Shown here piece by piece: positions 22,920 through 35,489 of a stretch of 64,000 nt of DNA. The position numbers and the translations under genes were made by a program. How positions within the stretch are numbered: the first letter of the stretch is position 1; each line of letters starts with the position of its first letter. Where the stretch lies: the NCBI GenBank assembly GCA_014529385.2, contig CM043954.1, positions 91,295,747 to 91,359,746 of the forward strand. The letters run 5' to 3'. The notes under the pieces were generated by a model, which was given only the letters and a program-made list of their open reading frames with translations, ran no database searches and was not told the origin of the DNA. The stretch comes from Adiantum capillus-veneris. Lineage: Eukaryota > Streptophyta > Polypodiopsida > Polypodiales > Pteridaceae.

Positions 22920-24241
22920 AGTCAATTACTTCCAACAAAATGATAAAACCTAGAAAAGAAAAATTTTATGAAAAGGGGTGGATCAATCAAATCAATTTGT
23001 TAATAACTGTATTATCAAGTTTAGACCACTTATAACACATTCAAGCACAATTACAGTTTTTTTAACAATTTATGGGCATTCATACAACCTATGCTTAAGA
23101 TTGATCTAATTTGACAGTCAGGTTGATGACATATGGCATTATAAGGGCCTAAATTATGCATATGCAGTTAGTGTCAGGGTAACAACAGCCCAATAAAAGA
23201 GAGACGATAGATCAGAGATAGAAGACGGCAAGACAACGGAGGAGAAAATGAGAGAAGGCCAGAGCAGAGCAACCCAAATACCAAGAATGCTGGCACACGA
23301 GGTGAGAGCAAGAGCCAGGGGGGTGAATAGCTCCATCCATGTTCGACCAATGCTCAAAACAATAGTGATGATGGAATGCAGGGCTACAGATTTAAGGTGA
23401 GATAGGAGGCATCCAAGCAAGGCCAGAAGCAGCCCATGCATGGCATTAAAAAAGATATAAGGACAATGAGTTCAAAGGTGAGACATGTCCAAAGTGGCCA
23501 AATGAGCCATGCATAGGCGCACAAAATACAACCAAGGGCCTTAGAAGACCATCTAAGTCGCCCCATAGGCTAGCTTCTGGCAAGTTGGTGGGTCAGCTCC
23601 ATTTCCAAATTTCAAAGGGACAAAAAGTATGTGATTGGAGGTGGAAAGGTAAAGCTGACTGGCAGTAGCAGCTCACCCTCACTTAGAAGGCCATCTAAAA
23701 CCTAGAGGGTGATTCAAAGGCCCTCTACATTGGAGGTGCTTCTAAGATGTGCACAATCTTTATGCGGTACTGAAGGTCTATGTTAATGCACTTTCTTATT
23801 TAGAGGGCCCTTCAAAAGTACCACTATCTGGTCTATGTGAAGGCCCCCTTAGGTCCCATTCAGACTGCATGCAGATGCTCGGCACAAATGCTGGGTAGTC
23901 TTGAGCGTTCTCCAGGTGCAGCTGGTTCACACTAGGTGAGGAAACACAACAATATAGAAACTTTAGGCACATTGCAGAGCTCGTGGCTAGGCCCTTCGAC
24001 TCTAGTGTAAGTCCAGAGTTCAACGCTTGATCCGCATTATGCGCTGAAAAGCAAGTGGAAGGTGCAAGCTTCCGGGGTCCAAACACATAACACCTCTCAA
24101 CACAACTAAGCTAGAGGAAATCCCATCGTCCAGAGCGAAGGGAGGGCCTCACGACTCACGAGATGACACTATTGACTATGAGAGTGGCCAATGGGGAAGC
24201 AATGTCGTGGGGAGAAAAGAGAGGGCAATCCTACCATTAAG

Positions 24242-24288
<47 letters not shown>

Positions 24289-24295
24289 CGGAACA
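22920..24295. other. Intron or intergenic DNA, no gene seen
   Basis: This should be intron upstream of the MSRA5-like exons. A hydrophobic minus-strand ORF (23441-23154) has no recognisable content. A (GA)n tract lies at 24247-24285, next to the Cop4 insertion site. Confidence 0.5.
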
Positions 24296-24300
24296 ACAAT

Positions 24301-24408
24301 TGAAAGAGCGAAGCAGAAGGTACCGGTAGGTGCGCGTCGCGACGTAGTGCAGGATTGGGGCAAGAAGCAGGAGGCGGAGTGCAGCAGAGAGGAAGCGCTA
24401 GGGATCGA

Positions 24409-24465
<57 letters not shown>

Positions 24466-24612
24466 CACGTTTGTGGGGAAAACACAATAAGTGAGTTTTG
24501 GGTTTTCCCACTTTTATTATAAGTGGCTTTAAAAAAATGTGTCCAGTTTCATATTGAACCTCAACAGTATAAAAATGTACAAAAAGGGGTTATTTAGGCC
24601 TTTAACCCAACA
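24301..24612 (-). repeat. Cop4 3' LTR
   Basis: 312 bp from TGAAAGAGCG to CCCAACA in + coordinates. It is longer than its partner because of a (GA)n expansion at about 24413-24462. Confidence 0.95.
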
Positions 24613-24624
24613 ACCTCCCACTTA
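24613..24624 (-). promoter_or_regulatory. Cop4 polypurine tract
   Basis: ACCTCCCACTT next to the LTR reads AAGTGGGAGGT on the coding strand. The same tract lies at the equivalent place in Cop5 (35772-35782). Confidence 0.8.
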
Positions 24625-26030
24625 TAAGTTAACCAACTCCCACCAACTGTATGCAATGCTCATGTTGAGCCTTAGCAAGACTCTTGGTGAGAACATCTGC
24701 AGGGTTATCCTGTGTATGGATCTTAGTCAAGCCGACTAGACCATCCTCCAATGCCTGTCATATGAAGTGGTACCACACATCTATGTGTTTGGTACACGCA
24801 TGAAACATGGCATTTTTGGCTAAATAGACAGCACTCTGGCTATCACAACCCAACACGGGTGTATGAGCAGGCATGCCAAGTTCTTTTGCAAGTCTGCCCA
24901 ACCAAATGGCCTCTTTTGAAGCCTCCGTAGCTGAAATATATTCAGCCTTAGTAATACTCAATGCCACAATTTTCTGTAACCTAGAACACCAAGAGACTGC
25001 ACCACCAGCAATGGCAAATACATATCCACTGGTAGATTTCCTGGTATCCATGTCACCTGCCATGTCTGCATCACAATATCCCTGCAACTCCAAGTCACTT
25101 TTGCCATAACAAATACACTTTGATTGTGTACCTTTCAAATATCTCAGAATGCATTTGACAGCTTCCCAATGCGCTTTGCCAGGATTCGACATGTATCGAC
25201 TAACAACTCCCACTGCATAAGCAATGTCGGGACGAGTGGCAACCATAGCATACATAAGAGAACCACAAGCTGATGCATAACGGATTCCCTTCATTGCTTT
25301 CAATGCCACCTCATCCTTTGGGCAATCTGCTTTGCTAAGCTTAGTGTATGGAGGTAAAGGTACCCCAAGAGACTTAGCATCAGCCATATTAAATCTGTCA
25401 AGTACTTTTGCAATGTATCTTTCTTGAGATAAAAACAACAATTTCAGCTTTCTATCTCTTTTAATACGCATGCCCAAAATATGCTCTGCATCACCCAAAT
25501 CCTTCATAGCAAATGCTGAATTTAGCTTACGTTTCAGAGCATCAAGACTAGTCTTATGTTTCCAGGCAAGCAGCATGTCATCAACATAGAGAACAAGTAT
25601 GATGGGACTACCATCTTCATCCCTTTTTGTATACAAACGATGATCTACATGGCTGTGTTTAAAGCCTTGAGACAGCATAAAAGTGTCAAACCTCTTATAT
25701 CACTGTCGTGATGATTGTCTCAAACCATACAGAGCCCTTTTCAATTTGCATACAAGTTCCTCGCGTGTAGGAACTAGAAAACCTTCAGGCTGTTTCATGT
25801 ATATGTCCTCTTCAATGTCACCATGCAAAACGTTGTCTTTACATCCATTTGATTCAATTCCAAATCAAGCACCACCACGAGAGCAAAAAGGACACGTAAA
25901 GTTGTAAGCTTTACAACAGGAGAAAAGATTTCTTGAAAATCAATTCCTTCTTTCTGTGCATATCCTTTTGCAACCAATCTTGCCTTGTACTAGGGTTTTT
26001 CACCCATTTGTTAGGAAGACCCTTTCTTCC
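24625..26030 (-). pseudogene. Cop4 reverse transcriptase and RNase H (broken)
   Basis: The frame from 25678 down to 24758 holds the RT palm with LYVDDMLL and the whole RNase H up to TKHIDVWYHFI. It is then cut by TGA where Cop-family relatives have Arg. The tail LTKIHTQDNPADVLT is still readable after the stop. Upstream, RT finger motifs (VAKGYAQKEGIDFQEIFSP, NQMDVKTTF) lie at 25977-25820 in another frame. A 22-bp loss relative to Cop5 separates them from the NKWV block. Confidence 0.93.
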
Positions 26031-27953
26031 TTTAGGCAATGGTACAAGATCCCAAGTATCATTTGCATACAAGGATTTCATTTCCTCTTGCATTGCAAGC
26101 TCCCACTTGCTGCTTGACTCACATGATTTGGCCTCTTTAAATGTAAGAGGCTCACCCTCATCTGTCAACATTACATGATCCAAAGAGAGGTTAAATCTCT
26201 GCGGTTGCCTTCTCAAACAAGTTGACCTGTGTACCCAATAATCTACATTCTCAGGCAACGTATCTACATCATAAGGTAGCTCATTTTCAGCTCTATCATG
26301 CTGCTGAAAATCATTCTCAGCCAATTCAGGTGGCTGTCCATCCTCATTAGGAGCATCAAAATCATGTCCTACCTCTTCTAGCTCAAGGTTAACCGGTTGA
26401 TTATCAATTTTAGCTTGCGGTAATGCATCATGAGGCTCTTTTTCAACATCAATGGGTGGCACCGAAGGCTGAAATCTGACTGTTTTCTTGTCAGCATCAG
26501 ATTTTGTAGCATTCTTAAGCAATTTTGCCTCGTTGAACACTACATCTCGGCTACGTATTACCTTTCTAAATTGTGGTAACCACACTCTACAACCCATTTC
26601 ACCTTCTTTCCCATAACCCAAGAAAACTCCTTTAATGGACTTTACATCAAGCTTTGTTCTCAAGTCATTGCGTACATGAACAAAAGCTTCACAGCCAAAT
26701 ACTCTCAAATGATCATAAGAGGCAAGTTTGCCAGACCAAACCTCCTCTAGAATGTCATTTTTCAGCGTACTATTAGGAGAGCGATTACAAATATAAAGTG
26801 CAATTTTCAATGCCTCCCCCCAAAACTCTTGGGAAAGATTAGACGTGGACAACATACAACGCACTCTCTCGCATAAAGTACGATTATACCTCTCAGCCAC
26901 ACCATTAGAAGACGGATTATAAGGGGTTGTCAACTCCCTTTTAATCCCATTTTCATCACAAAAACGCTTAAATTCAGCAAATACATACTCTCCTCCATTA
27001 TCAGATCTGAGACATTTAAGCTTAGTACTCTTTTGCGTAGTGACAAAAGTATGAAACGTCTTAAAAGCATTGAAAGTCTCACTCTTACTTTTCAACAAAT
27101 GCACCCATCCTTTCCTAGTACAGTCATCAATGAATGTAACAAAATACATTGCACCACCAAAAGACTTAACAGGCATATTGCATACATCGGAGTGAATAAG
27201 ATCAAGAGGATTAGCTTTGCGAGAGACACCAGAGTAATAAGAAGATTTCTTTTGCTTTCCATAAATACAATCGTTACAAAAATCCAAGTTTTTGCCTTTT
27301 ACATTAACCCTCTTTAAAGAGGAAAGCACATCAATACCCTTTTGGCTCATATGGCCAAGTCTCTTATGCCACAATTCCGTGTGTAAAGCAACTTCAGCAA
27401 CAGCAAGAAACTTGCCAGGCAAAGCTTTGCATTGGAGATAGTACAAAGTACCTCTTTTAGACCCTTTTGCAACAAGCATAGAGCCCTTAAGCAACTTCCA
27501 TGAAACCCCAGCAAAGATGGTAGTATAACCATGTGCATCTAGCTGGCCAACAAATAGCAAACTTTTCTTAATGCCTGGTACAAACCTGACATCATTCAAC
27601 ACAAGCTCTTGACCATTGTTAAGAGCCAAACGCATAGTACCCATTCCCTCAATATTGCAAGCAAAGTTATCACCAAGGTACACCCTGCCATAATTGCCTG
27701 CAACATATGTAGCAAAACACTCCAAAGATAGAGTCACATGGAATGAAGCACCAGAATCCACTATCCATGACTGGGATAGGCCATCATTAGCACTGAGCAA
27801 TGCATCAATGACATCTTTCTTCGAGATAAGCATGTCTTCTGCAATAGCTATCACCAAATCTGAGGGGCATGAAGCCGCAACCAAGATTTCCTCAACATCT
27901 GACAACTCCTCAATGACCACACTAGAGGATACATTTGCATTCTCAGCATCCAT
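26031..27953 (-). pseudogene. Cop4 protease and integrase (long open frame)
   Basis: An open frame of more than 600 codons. It has the protease SWIVDSGASFHVT, the pre-integrase ELWHKRLGHMSQKGID with the zinc Cys pair CNDCIYGKQK, and the integrase core HSDVCNMP, RSDNGGEYVFAEF and SSNGVAERYNRTLCE. The C-terminal domain DHLRVFGCEAFVHV and a variable acidic linker lead into the RT start. Catalytic residues of both enzymes are present. Confidence 0.93.
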
Positions 27954-27992
27954 GGAGGAATCACCTGCTGATTTTTCCCCTTCCTTCTCATC

Positions 27993-28783
27993 TTACTTCT
28001 TCTTATCTTGCATTTCCTTCTTCCTTTCCTGCTCTTTCTTGAAATACCTGCAATCGGATTTCTTGTGACCCTTTCTGCCACATTGATAACAAGTGACATC
28101 CTTATCCTTTGTCTTGCTCTTACTTCTATTTTGAGTCCTGTTGCCCCCATCATGCTTTTGATTTCTACCTCTTGCATTGTAGGCAGAACTGCCACCTTCC
28201 CCACTAGACTTGCGTCTAATCTCTTCATTGAGAATAGACCCTCTCACACCGTCATACGTGAGGGTGGGACTGTTGTTCAAGGAGACAACCAAGGTTTCCC
28301 AAGTATCTAGCAATGTCATAAGCAAGAAAATAGCTTTCAACTTATCATCGAATTGCTGAAGCCCACTGTCCTGCAACTGACTCAACACACCATAAAAGCA
28401 CTCAAATGCTCAGAAGCTGACTTCGAGTCATCAAGCTGCATATTCACCAACTTTCGCATCAAATGCACCTGGTTCACAGGCGTGGTGTTTTCATAATTGG
28501 ACTTTAGCTTTTGCCATATTGCATAAGCAGAGTCCAAACGCTTGATGTCCGTCAAAATGTCATCATTGATAGCCATTTTGATGTAGGCCAAAGCCTTCTT
28601 ATTCAACTTGGCCCACTCTTCGTCAGACAAACCTGGCGGCTTATTCTCTTCCAGTGCATCTTCACAATCCTTAAAGAAAAGGATACCTTGCATGCGTTCT
28701 TGCCACAAGTCGAAGCCTTGACCATCGAACCGTTTGATTTTCATCAAACTTTTAGTGTCAGATGCGGAAGAGGAAGAAGCCAT
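27993..28783 (-). pseudogene. Cop4 gag (one frame change)
   Basis: The ATG at 28783 starts MASSSSASDTKSLMKIKRFD. The capsid domain (FDLWQERMQGILFF...) runs to 28390, where a one-base loss relative to Cop5 changes frame. The second part has GSILNEEIRRK and the zinc knuckle CYQCGRKGHKKSDC. The frame ends with TAA at 27993; the pol reading continues in the same frame. Confidence 0.92.
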
Positions 28784-29216
28784 TTTAATTCAACCATAAG
28801 TGTGTATAGAAGAGAGATGCAATAGGCTGAAAATTTTAGCAAATAGGAGCAACCACAAGACTTTGCATACGATAGACGCCAATTTCTTTACATGAAACTG
28901 TCCAAATCTGAAATTTCAGCTGAAAAGTGCAATTTCAAGCACCTGTACTCAACTTTTCACTCAATTTGTCGTGACAAACATCAATACATGTGATCCCACA
29001 ACTTTGGTACACCTACGTATTGCTGTTTTGACCTGTATAACCTGTAAATCACCTGTTTTGACCTAAAAACAGCCTGTTTTGGGCTGTTTTTACAGTTTTG
29101 ATGACCTCTTCGACTCCGGAAGCAAGGGGCTTCGCGATGGAAGTGAAATTGATCGCGGGAGAGCAATTTTAACTCGCTGTCCAACAGACTGCGCAGGGCT
29201 GTTTTGAAACCCTAGG

Positions 29217-29229
29217 GCTCTCATACCAA
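29217..29229 (-). promoter_or_regulatory. Cop4 primer-binding site (one change)
   Basis: Reverse complement reads TTGGTATGAGAGC, one base away from the tRNA-Met-complementary TGGTATCAGAGC. It is separated from the LTR by one base. Confidence 0.85.
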
Positions 29230-29230
29230 T

Positions 29231-29509
29231 TGAAAGCGCGAAGCAGAAGGTACCGGTAGGTGCGCATCGCGATGTAGTACAGGATTGGGGCAAGAAGCAG
29301 GAGGCGGAGTGCAGCAGAGAGGAAGCGCTAGGAATCGAAGCAGGGAGAGAGAGAGAGCTCACGTTTTTGGGGAAAACTCAAATAAGTGAGTTTTGGGTTT
29401 TTCCACTTTTATTATAAGTGACTTTAAAAAAATGTATTCAGGTTCATATTGAACCTGGACAAAGTATAAAATGGTACAAAAAGGGGTTATTTAGGCCTTT
29501 AACCCAACA
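29231..29509 (-). repeat. Cop4 5' LTR
   Basis: 279 bp, TGAAAGCGCG to CCCAACA in + coordinates. It shares its TTTATTATAAGTGACTTT and TTATTTAGGCCTTTAACCC parts with Cop5, but the primer-site half differs. Confidence 0.95.
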
Positions 29510-29514
29510 ACAAT

Positions 29515-30890
29515 CTCACTACGCGGAAAAACACACCTATGCTTCCAAAAGGATGGGTGACTATGGAGCACCCTCTGCAACTGTAGAAGGTGGGAACCGG
29601 CTATAGGAATGCCTTGCACGAGGATTTCCTTGGACGAGTTACCTAGTGGAGTTATCGCCACTTATCCTAATTGTGCGGCCAGTCAAGACCCGAGTGCAGA
29701 TACCTTAAAATAGGACCGATTAATCCCCATTTGGGGACTTTAACTCTTGTATCTCTTGGAACTCTAGACACTAGTCATCTTGTAGAGCTTATGAGCACTA
29801 AGTGTTGTACCAATTATACTTCTGAACTTTGTACTTCTGAACCGGTTCATAAATCTAAATGTACATTTCCAATTGCCTCAGTCTATGTCATCAGAAGTCT
29901 TTCATTCTAGTTCAGTTGTCTGTCTGAATTCTCAATATCTGGTCTTCTGAAGTCTGATTCTATTCATCTAATCCGATCTGAGAGCTAGCATCTGACTTTG
30001 AATCTCTAACTCTGGAATAGTTTCAATTGACCAGCTCATTCCATTTTGACGATTATGGTAGTCTCCCACTTACAATTCACTCCTAATCAGCTATTCGCAA
30101 TGCCTCCACGTCGTCTTGTGCGAGAAAGGAGAGCTCTACAATGTTTGTTGAAGATCGGGACCATACCGGCACACTAGTTGAGGAATCATAGCATGGTTAT
30201 AATGAGGAGAAACCACGATCCCAAGGTGAATAAATTGATGCCAATTCAGGTAGAAGAGGGACCGAGGAGCATCGAGTCTCTGAAAACTCAGTACATTCAC
30301 AAAGAAGACACTCATAGAGAGCTGAAAGATGCTCTCATTCACATGGCTCTTAGTATTCATATGGGAAGAACAAAGCGAAAGTTCATACCAATGCCAATGA
30401 TGCCAACAGGCATAGTGAAAGACCATGATCACACACACAATCTGGTCGAGGGAAGGAGCCTAACACAATTACAGAGACTGATGACGACTACAATGACAGA
30501 TGGGAAGCAGCCACTGACCATCACCATTTTAAGTGGACTTCCGAGAGATATAGTCGTGTTCACGGCATAAAGGAATATCAACTTCTCAAAGAGGCCACCA
30601 CCATCCGCTGGTGGACAAAGACTTACCATTGGACATGGGTACGACAGGTTTTGTGTTCTGACCCCGCTTTACACCCTTCATAGTGATCATTGAGGATAAT
30701 GATCTAGGTTAAGAGGGTGAGAATATTAGGCATCAAGTAAATTGGGGCGTATTTACAGAGTAACAAGCAGTGAAAAGTCAGTGAACCTAGGAGGTCCCAG
30801 AATAGCTAGGGTCTTTGGACAAGACATAGGTCCTAAACATAAACCAAGAGCAAGTGTGTAAGTAGGCTAGATGGCTAACCATGTCAAGTG
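29515..30890. other. Unassigned DNA between Cop4 and Ret1
   Basis: No domain was recognised. A + strand open stretch at 30178-30570 (130 codons, His/Met/Arg-rich) follows a possible start MPPRRLVRER near 30100. It might be a dead gag, but there is no motif to support that. Confidence 0.4.
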
Positions 30891-31218
30891 TGTTGGGAAT
30901 AACAGCCTACTGGCTCCCCTGATCATACCCCACAGTCTGTACATGCTCATTTATTCACTATTTTTGTGTTTGGCCATTACATGGCCATATACAATGTGGA
31001 CACAATGTGTACACATTGTGCCCTAACTTAAAACCTATAAAGGACATCTTAAAACTTAAGCGTACAATAGAAGTACACTTTCAAATCTCGTTTTTTTGCT
31101 TTGTAGCCTCTTTCTGCTCTCGTCTCTCGCACATATTTGCTCTTGCTCGCCTCCTTTATACTCCTCCAACCTCTACACACCTTGTGGTAGGTGTTCTATG
31201 CATATTTCCGCACGTTCA
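30891..31218 (+). repeat. Ret1 5' LTR
   Basis: Begins TGTTGGGAATAACA and ends near CACGTTCA, about 328 bp. No second copy is in the window, so the ends are inferred from TG...CA and the primer site. Confidence 0.5.
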
Positions 31219-31227
31219 AATAGTATA

Positions 31228-32577
31228 TGTAAGGTGCAGCGGATGTGAATGAGTGCTCAAGATGAGTGCTCCGAACTTTGCTCAAGATGAGTGCTCCGAA
31301 CTGTGCTCAAGGGTTCCTTTTTCTTACGGAAGGGAGAGCCTTCCGTTCCTTTAAGTGAGAGAGTGCAAGTGATCACAAAACAAAGTGGTAAACACTGTGA
31401 ATGAAGGTGTTGAGACTGAGAGATAGAGAGAGAAGCATACGACACAGAATGTTGTCAAACCCTCCTCCGAAAGCCCCACTCTCTATGGCAAGAGCGGTCT
31501 ACTATTGATTGCACAAATCTCTACAATGCTATGGACTTGCTGGCGATGAGGATGACGACGAGACGGGCTGAAATTTGAAAACGCTAATGGATGAAATCTG
31601 CAAATCTTTATCTGTTGATTTCTGACTCCATGTCAGTGACGACGATGCGACGACGACGCGCTGAAAACGCAGATGCTGAAATATGCGTTTTCCGGGCTGA
31701 AACTGCAAACTTCGATGGATCTTACCGTGTGGAGAGAATCTGTTGCGGGAAGGTAAGATCTGCGAGGTTTGGGACTTCTACTGCAATGTCTGACTGCTGA
31801 AAACTGAAAACGCTGATGCTTCTGATGATCTTGTCGCGATGAATCTGCAAAACGCTAGGGCTGATCTGCAAATCAAAAAACGCTCGGGGCTGAACTGGGT
31901 CCTTGATGCAAAAACGCTAGGCTTCTACTGTTCTGCTACTGCCGGGGCTGATCTGCCATGCAAAAACACTAGGCTTGCTGTGGATACAAAAACGCTAGGT
32001 TTGCTGATGGGTGAAAAAACGCTAGGCCTTGTTGTTGCAAAAACGCTAGAGGGTCTATTGTTCTGTTGTCGCCAGGTTGACCTGCAAATGCAAAACGCTA
32101 GGGCTGATCTGCAATGGAAGGAAAACGCTGGCTGATTCTTGTTGATGGCTGAAAACGTTGAGACTTCTTGCCGGGAGGTCTTGCTGAGAATGTGCACTGC
32201 CGGATGTCTGATCCCTGCTGCCTCTTCTGCCAAAAAAGGCTAGCGCTAGGGTTGCTTACATACTTCCTTGTCAAATTGCCCTACCCAGTTCCCAACAAAA
32301 GTCACTTAAAAATAATAAGTGAAAAATGGCTAAAAATAGGGAAAATAGGTATGTGCACTGTAAAAATGCTCCTGATGGAATCTGATGCTAATCTGATGAT
32401 CATGTTGTGTGCAACCAGAGGATATGCATCTACTCTAAGTGCCTGGACATGCACGGTCTGCGAACAGACTCACAAAAGTGCCAAAACACTTCTTAATCTA
32501 ACTGAAGTGAATTGGATTGAACCCTTGTCATGAAGTAGCTTGTCCACGTACACATAGAGTTAGATGTGCACGTGACA
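31228..32577 (-). repeat. LardA1: solo LTR
   Basis: TGTAAGGTGCAGCGG to GTGCACGTGACA in + coordinates, 1350 bp, matching the LTRs of LardA2-A5. Flanks are GTATA and GTATC (4 of 5 match), so it is a solo LTR left by LTR-LTR recombination. Its body has many copies of a short AAAACGCTAGG-type motif. Confidence 0.85.
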
Positions 32578-33071
32578 GTATCAGAGCAAGGTTTCTCACG
32601 ACAAAGTTGGTTAGGGTTGCTGCAACAGCTTCTTCCATGCTGTATTTTTCAGTTTGGAGGTGTTCATCATCACTTTTGGGGTGAGGGTTTCCCTAGAAGT
32701 CACAGACAAGTTTCAACAAGTTTTATATTTCTATTGTTGTTGTGACAATTTTCAACCATAAAAACAGGTCCATACCAAGCTCTAGCAAATATTGTACTCC
32801 TCCATCCAGTGGGTGGCACGTGCATGTGGCTCTCTGTGCCACATGGACATGCTTCATCGACTTCTAGATAGGTGGAAAACTGGCAATTTTGTGAGCCTAT
32901 TCGCAAGACCTGCATGTCCAGATGAGTCCATTAGATTAGGTTTCCACTTTTGGAACCCTCTGCATAAATGCTTTGTACACACATTTTCACAAGGGTTGTT
33001 ACACAACGGTGGGTTTCTGGCATGACGTGCATGTAGTTTTAGGTTAGAGGAATCCAATGAACCATTCAACT

Positions 33072-34269
33072 TGTCATGTGCACATCTAACCCTATGTGGT
33101 GGACAAGCTACTTCATGACAAGGGTTCAGTCAGTCTAACCTAGGAAGTGTTCTGGCACCTTTGTGAGTCTATTCGCAGACCGTGCATGTCCAGACACTTA
33201 GAGTAGATGCATATCCTCTGGTTGCACACAGCATGATCATCAGATTACCATCAGAACCCATCAAGAGAATTTTTACAGTGCACTGACCTATTTTTCCTAT
33301 TTTAGCCATTTTTCACTTATTATTAATAAGTGACTTTGTTGGGAAACTAGGTAGGGCAATTTTGACAAGCATGAATATAAGAAAACCTAGCGCTAGCACT
33401 TTCTAGCAGAAGATGCAGCAGGGACCAGGCGTCCAACAGTGCACCTTCTCAGCAAGGACCCCCGGCAGACAACTTAGCGTTTTCAGCCATCAAGAAAGGC
33501 AAGTGTTTTCAGCCATTGCAGATCAGCCTGAGCGTTTTGCAGTTGTAGACCAGCCTGGTGACAGCAGAGCACAGCAATTCCAGTAGCGTTTTTGCATCAG
33601 ATACAGATTCAGACCTAGCGCTTTTGCACCATAATTTCAGCCTAGCGTTTTTGCAGATTTCCGGCGTCATAACCTTCTCTGCATCATCGTTTTCAGTTTT
33701 CAGCATCTAGACTCCGCACCGCAAGTCCCGAACCTCACAGATCTCACCTTCCCACAACAGTCCTCGCCGCATAGTCAGATCAGCCAACGTTTGCAGATTC
33801 AGCCCGGAAAACACATATTTCAGCATCTGCGTTTTCAGCGCATCGCCGTCGCATTGTCGCCATCGCTGTCGTCATCGACATAGAGTCAGAATTCAGCAGA
33901 TACAAGATTTGCAGATTTCAGCCATTAGCGTTTTCAGATTTCAGCCCATCCGTCCTCATCGTCGTTGACATCGTCGGCAAGTCCATTGGATTGTAGAGAT
34001 TTGTGCAATCAATAGTAGACCGCTCTCGCCATAGAGAGTGTGGCCTTCGGAGGAGGGTTTGACAACATTCTGGTGTCATATTCTTCTCTCTCTATCTCTC
34101 AGTCTCAGCACCTTCATTCACAATGTTTATCCACTTTGTTTGTGATCACTTGCACTCTCTCACTAAGGGAACGGAAGGCTCTCCCTTCCGTAAGTGCAAG
34201 GAACCTTGAGCACAATTCGGAGCACTCATCTTGAGCAAAGGTCAACATTCACATCCGTTGCACCTAACA
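33072..34269 (+). repeat. LardA2 5' LTR
   Basis: 1198 bp from TGTCATGTGCACATC to CACCTAACA. It contains a transcription-start-like region TGAATATAAGAAAACC near 33372 and repeated AGCGTTTTTGCAG-type motifs. Confidence 0.88.
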
Positions 34270-34691
34270 TTGATATCAGAGCTTTGACAGTGTTCTATAT
34301 CACTCAAGGAAGGAACCACAGAATTTTTTTTTATTGTTGCGGTCGCACGTAACCCAAGTCCACCTGGGCGTATCGATTCCTAATCGTGTTTTTGTAGACT
34401 ACCCAAGAAAGAAGCCCCTTGTTTCTCTTTTCACTCATTGAGAGCGGACCGTGCACTTAGCGGCCGGCCAATTGGACGTGAGGTGGGAAAAAGCAACCTT
34501 GGTGTTAGCGCAAGGCCGCCAAGGGGTGCACCCGTGGGAAAGAGGAGCTCGAGTAAGAGAAGATCCTTCTCTAACACAGATTGGAAGCTAAAGACGACCC
34601 TCAAGAACCTCAAGAACTCAAGACCCTCAAGAACCCAAGAACCACAAGACCCCAAGTTCCTCGTAAACTTAGGAACCCAAGACTTCACTGT

Positions 34692-34991
34692 ATGGTCATT
34701 GCCCGAAGCGGAATGGATACTTTGCATGGAGGTGATGAGCATGGAAGTGGCCAAGAAGAATTTCCCCCACCAGGAGGTTTTTCCGACCCTCCTCCTTCCC
34801 CATCTACGCCAAGGATTGCACCAAATTCTATGGAGGCTTTGGTCAAGACGATGATGGACATGATGAGACAACAAGAAGCGTGGAACGAAGAAAGAATGGA
34901 AGCCTTCGAGCGTGAGCGCGAGCAAGCACGCTTGGTGAACGAAGAAAGCATGGCAGCCATAGAGCATGAGCTCGAGCAAGTACGCTTGGCA
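34692..34991 (+). pseudogene. LardA2 gag N-terminus
   Basis: ATG at 34692: MVIARSGMDTLHGGDEHGSG, then a Pro-rich segment (GGFSDPPPSPSTP), then charged coiled-coil sequence EERMEAFEREREQARLV. The same protein start occurs in LardA3 (58838) and LardA4 (52284). The frame is cut by LardA3. No protease, RT or integrase is seen in any copy. Confidence 0.75.
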
Positions 34992-35489
34992 TGTCACGTG
35001 CACATTTAACACTATGTGTACATGGACAAGTTACTTCATGACAAGGGTTCAGTTCAGTTCGGTTAGCCTAGATTAGGAAGTGTTCTGGCACTTTTGTGAG
35101 TCTGTTCGCAGACCGTGCATGTCCAGGCACTTATAGTAGATGCATATCCTCTGGTTGCACACAGCATGATCATCAGATTTCCATCAAATTCCATCAAGAG
35201 CATTTTTGTAGTGCATAGACCTATTTTTCCTATTTTAGCCAATTTTCACTTATTATTTTTAAGTGACTTTTGTTGGGAAACTAGGTACGGCAATTTGACA
35301 AGGAAGTATATAAGAAACCCTAGCGCTAGCACTATTGGGTAGAAGAGGCAACAGGGACCAGACATCCAACAAGCAAACATCCAACAAGCACCTTCTCAGC
35401 CAGACCCCCCCCCCCCCCCCCGGCATGTCAACCTAGCGTTTCCAGCCATCAATAAGAATCAGCCAACGCTTTTCAACAATTGCAGATCG

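Larger units (their letters stand above)
24301..29509 (-). mobile_element. Cop4: complete Copia element, TSD ACAAT
   Basis: LTRs at 24301-24612 and 29231-29509 flank a full gag-pol on the minus strand. ACAAT is at both 24296-24300 and 29510-29514, a perfect 5-bp target duplication. Coding is broken by a frame change near 28390, a TAA at 27993, a 22-bp deletion near 25985, a one-base loss near 25825, and TGA stops near 25698 and at 24758. It is a close relative of Cop5. It may sit in a large intron of the MSRA5-like gene. Confidence 0.95.
30891..33071 (+). mobile_element. Ret1: LTR retrotransposon 5' end, twice interrupted
   Basis: A candidate 5' LTR (30891-31218) is followed by a primer site that reads TAGTATCAGAGC once the solo LTR at 31228-32577 is removed. 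Leader-like sequence continues to 33071, where LardA2 begins. No coding domain of Ret1 is in the window. The primer site lies exactly across the solo-LTR insertion point, which supports the reconstruction. Confidence 0.6.
33072..34991 (+). mobile_element. LardA2: gag-only LTR element, interrupted in gag by LardA3
   Basis: 5' LTR (33072-34269), a tRNA-Met-like primer site with one change (TTGATATCAGAGC, 34270-34282), leader, and the start of gag. At 34992 another LTR of the same family begins in the middle of the gag reading. Its remaining part would lie beyond LardA3, outside the window. Confidence 0.75.

Noticed and set aside
23154-23441. Small hydrophobic membrane protein on the minus strand
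   Set aside because: Compositional ORF in intron-like DNA; no start context, splice sites or known motif.
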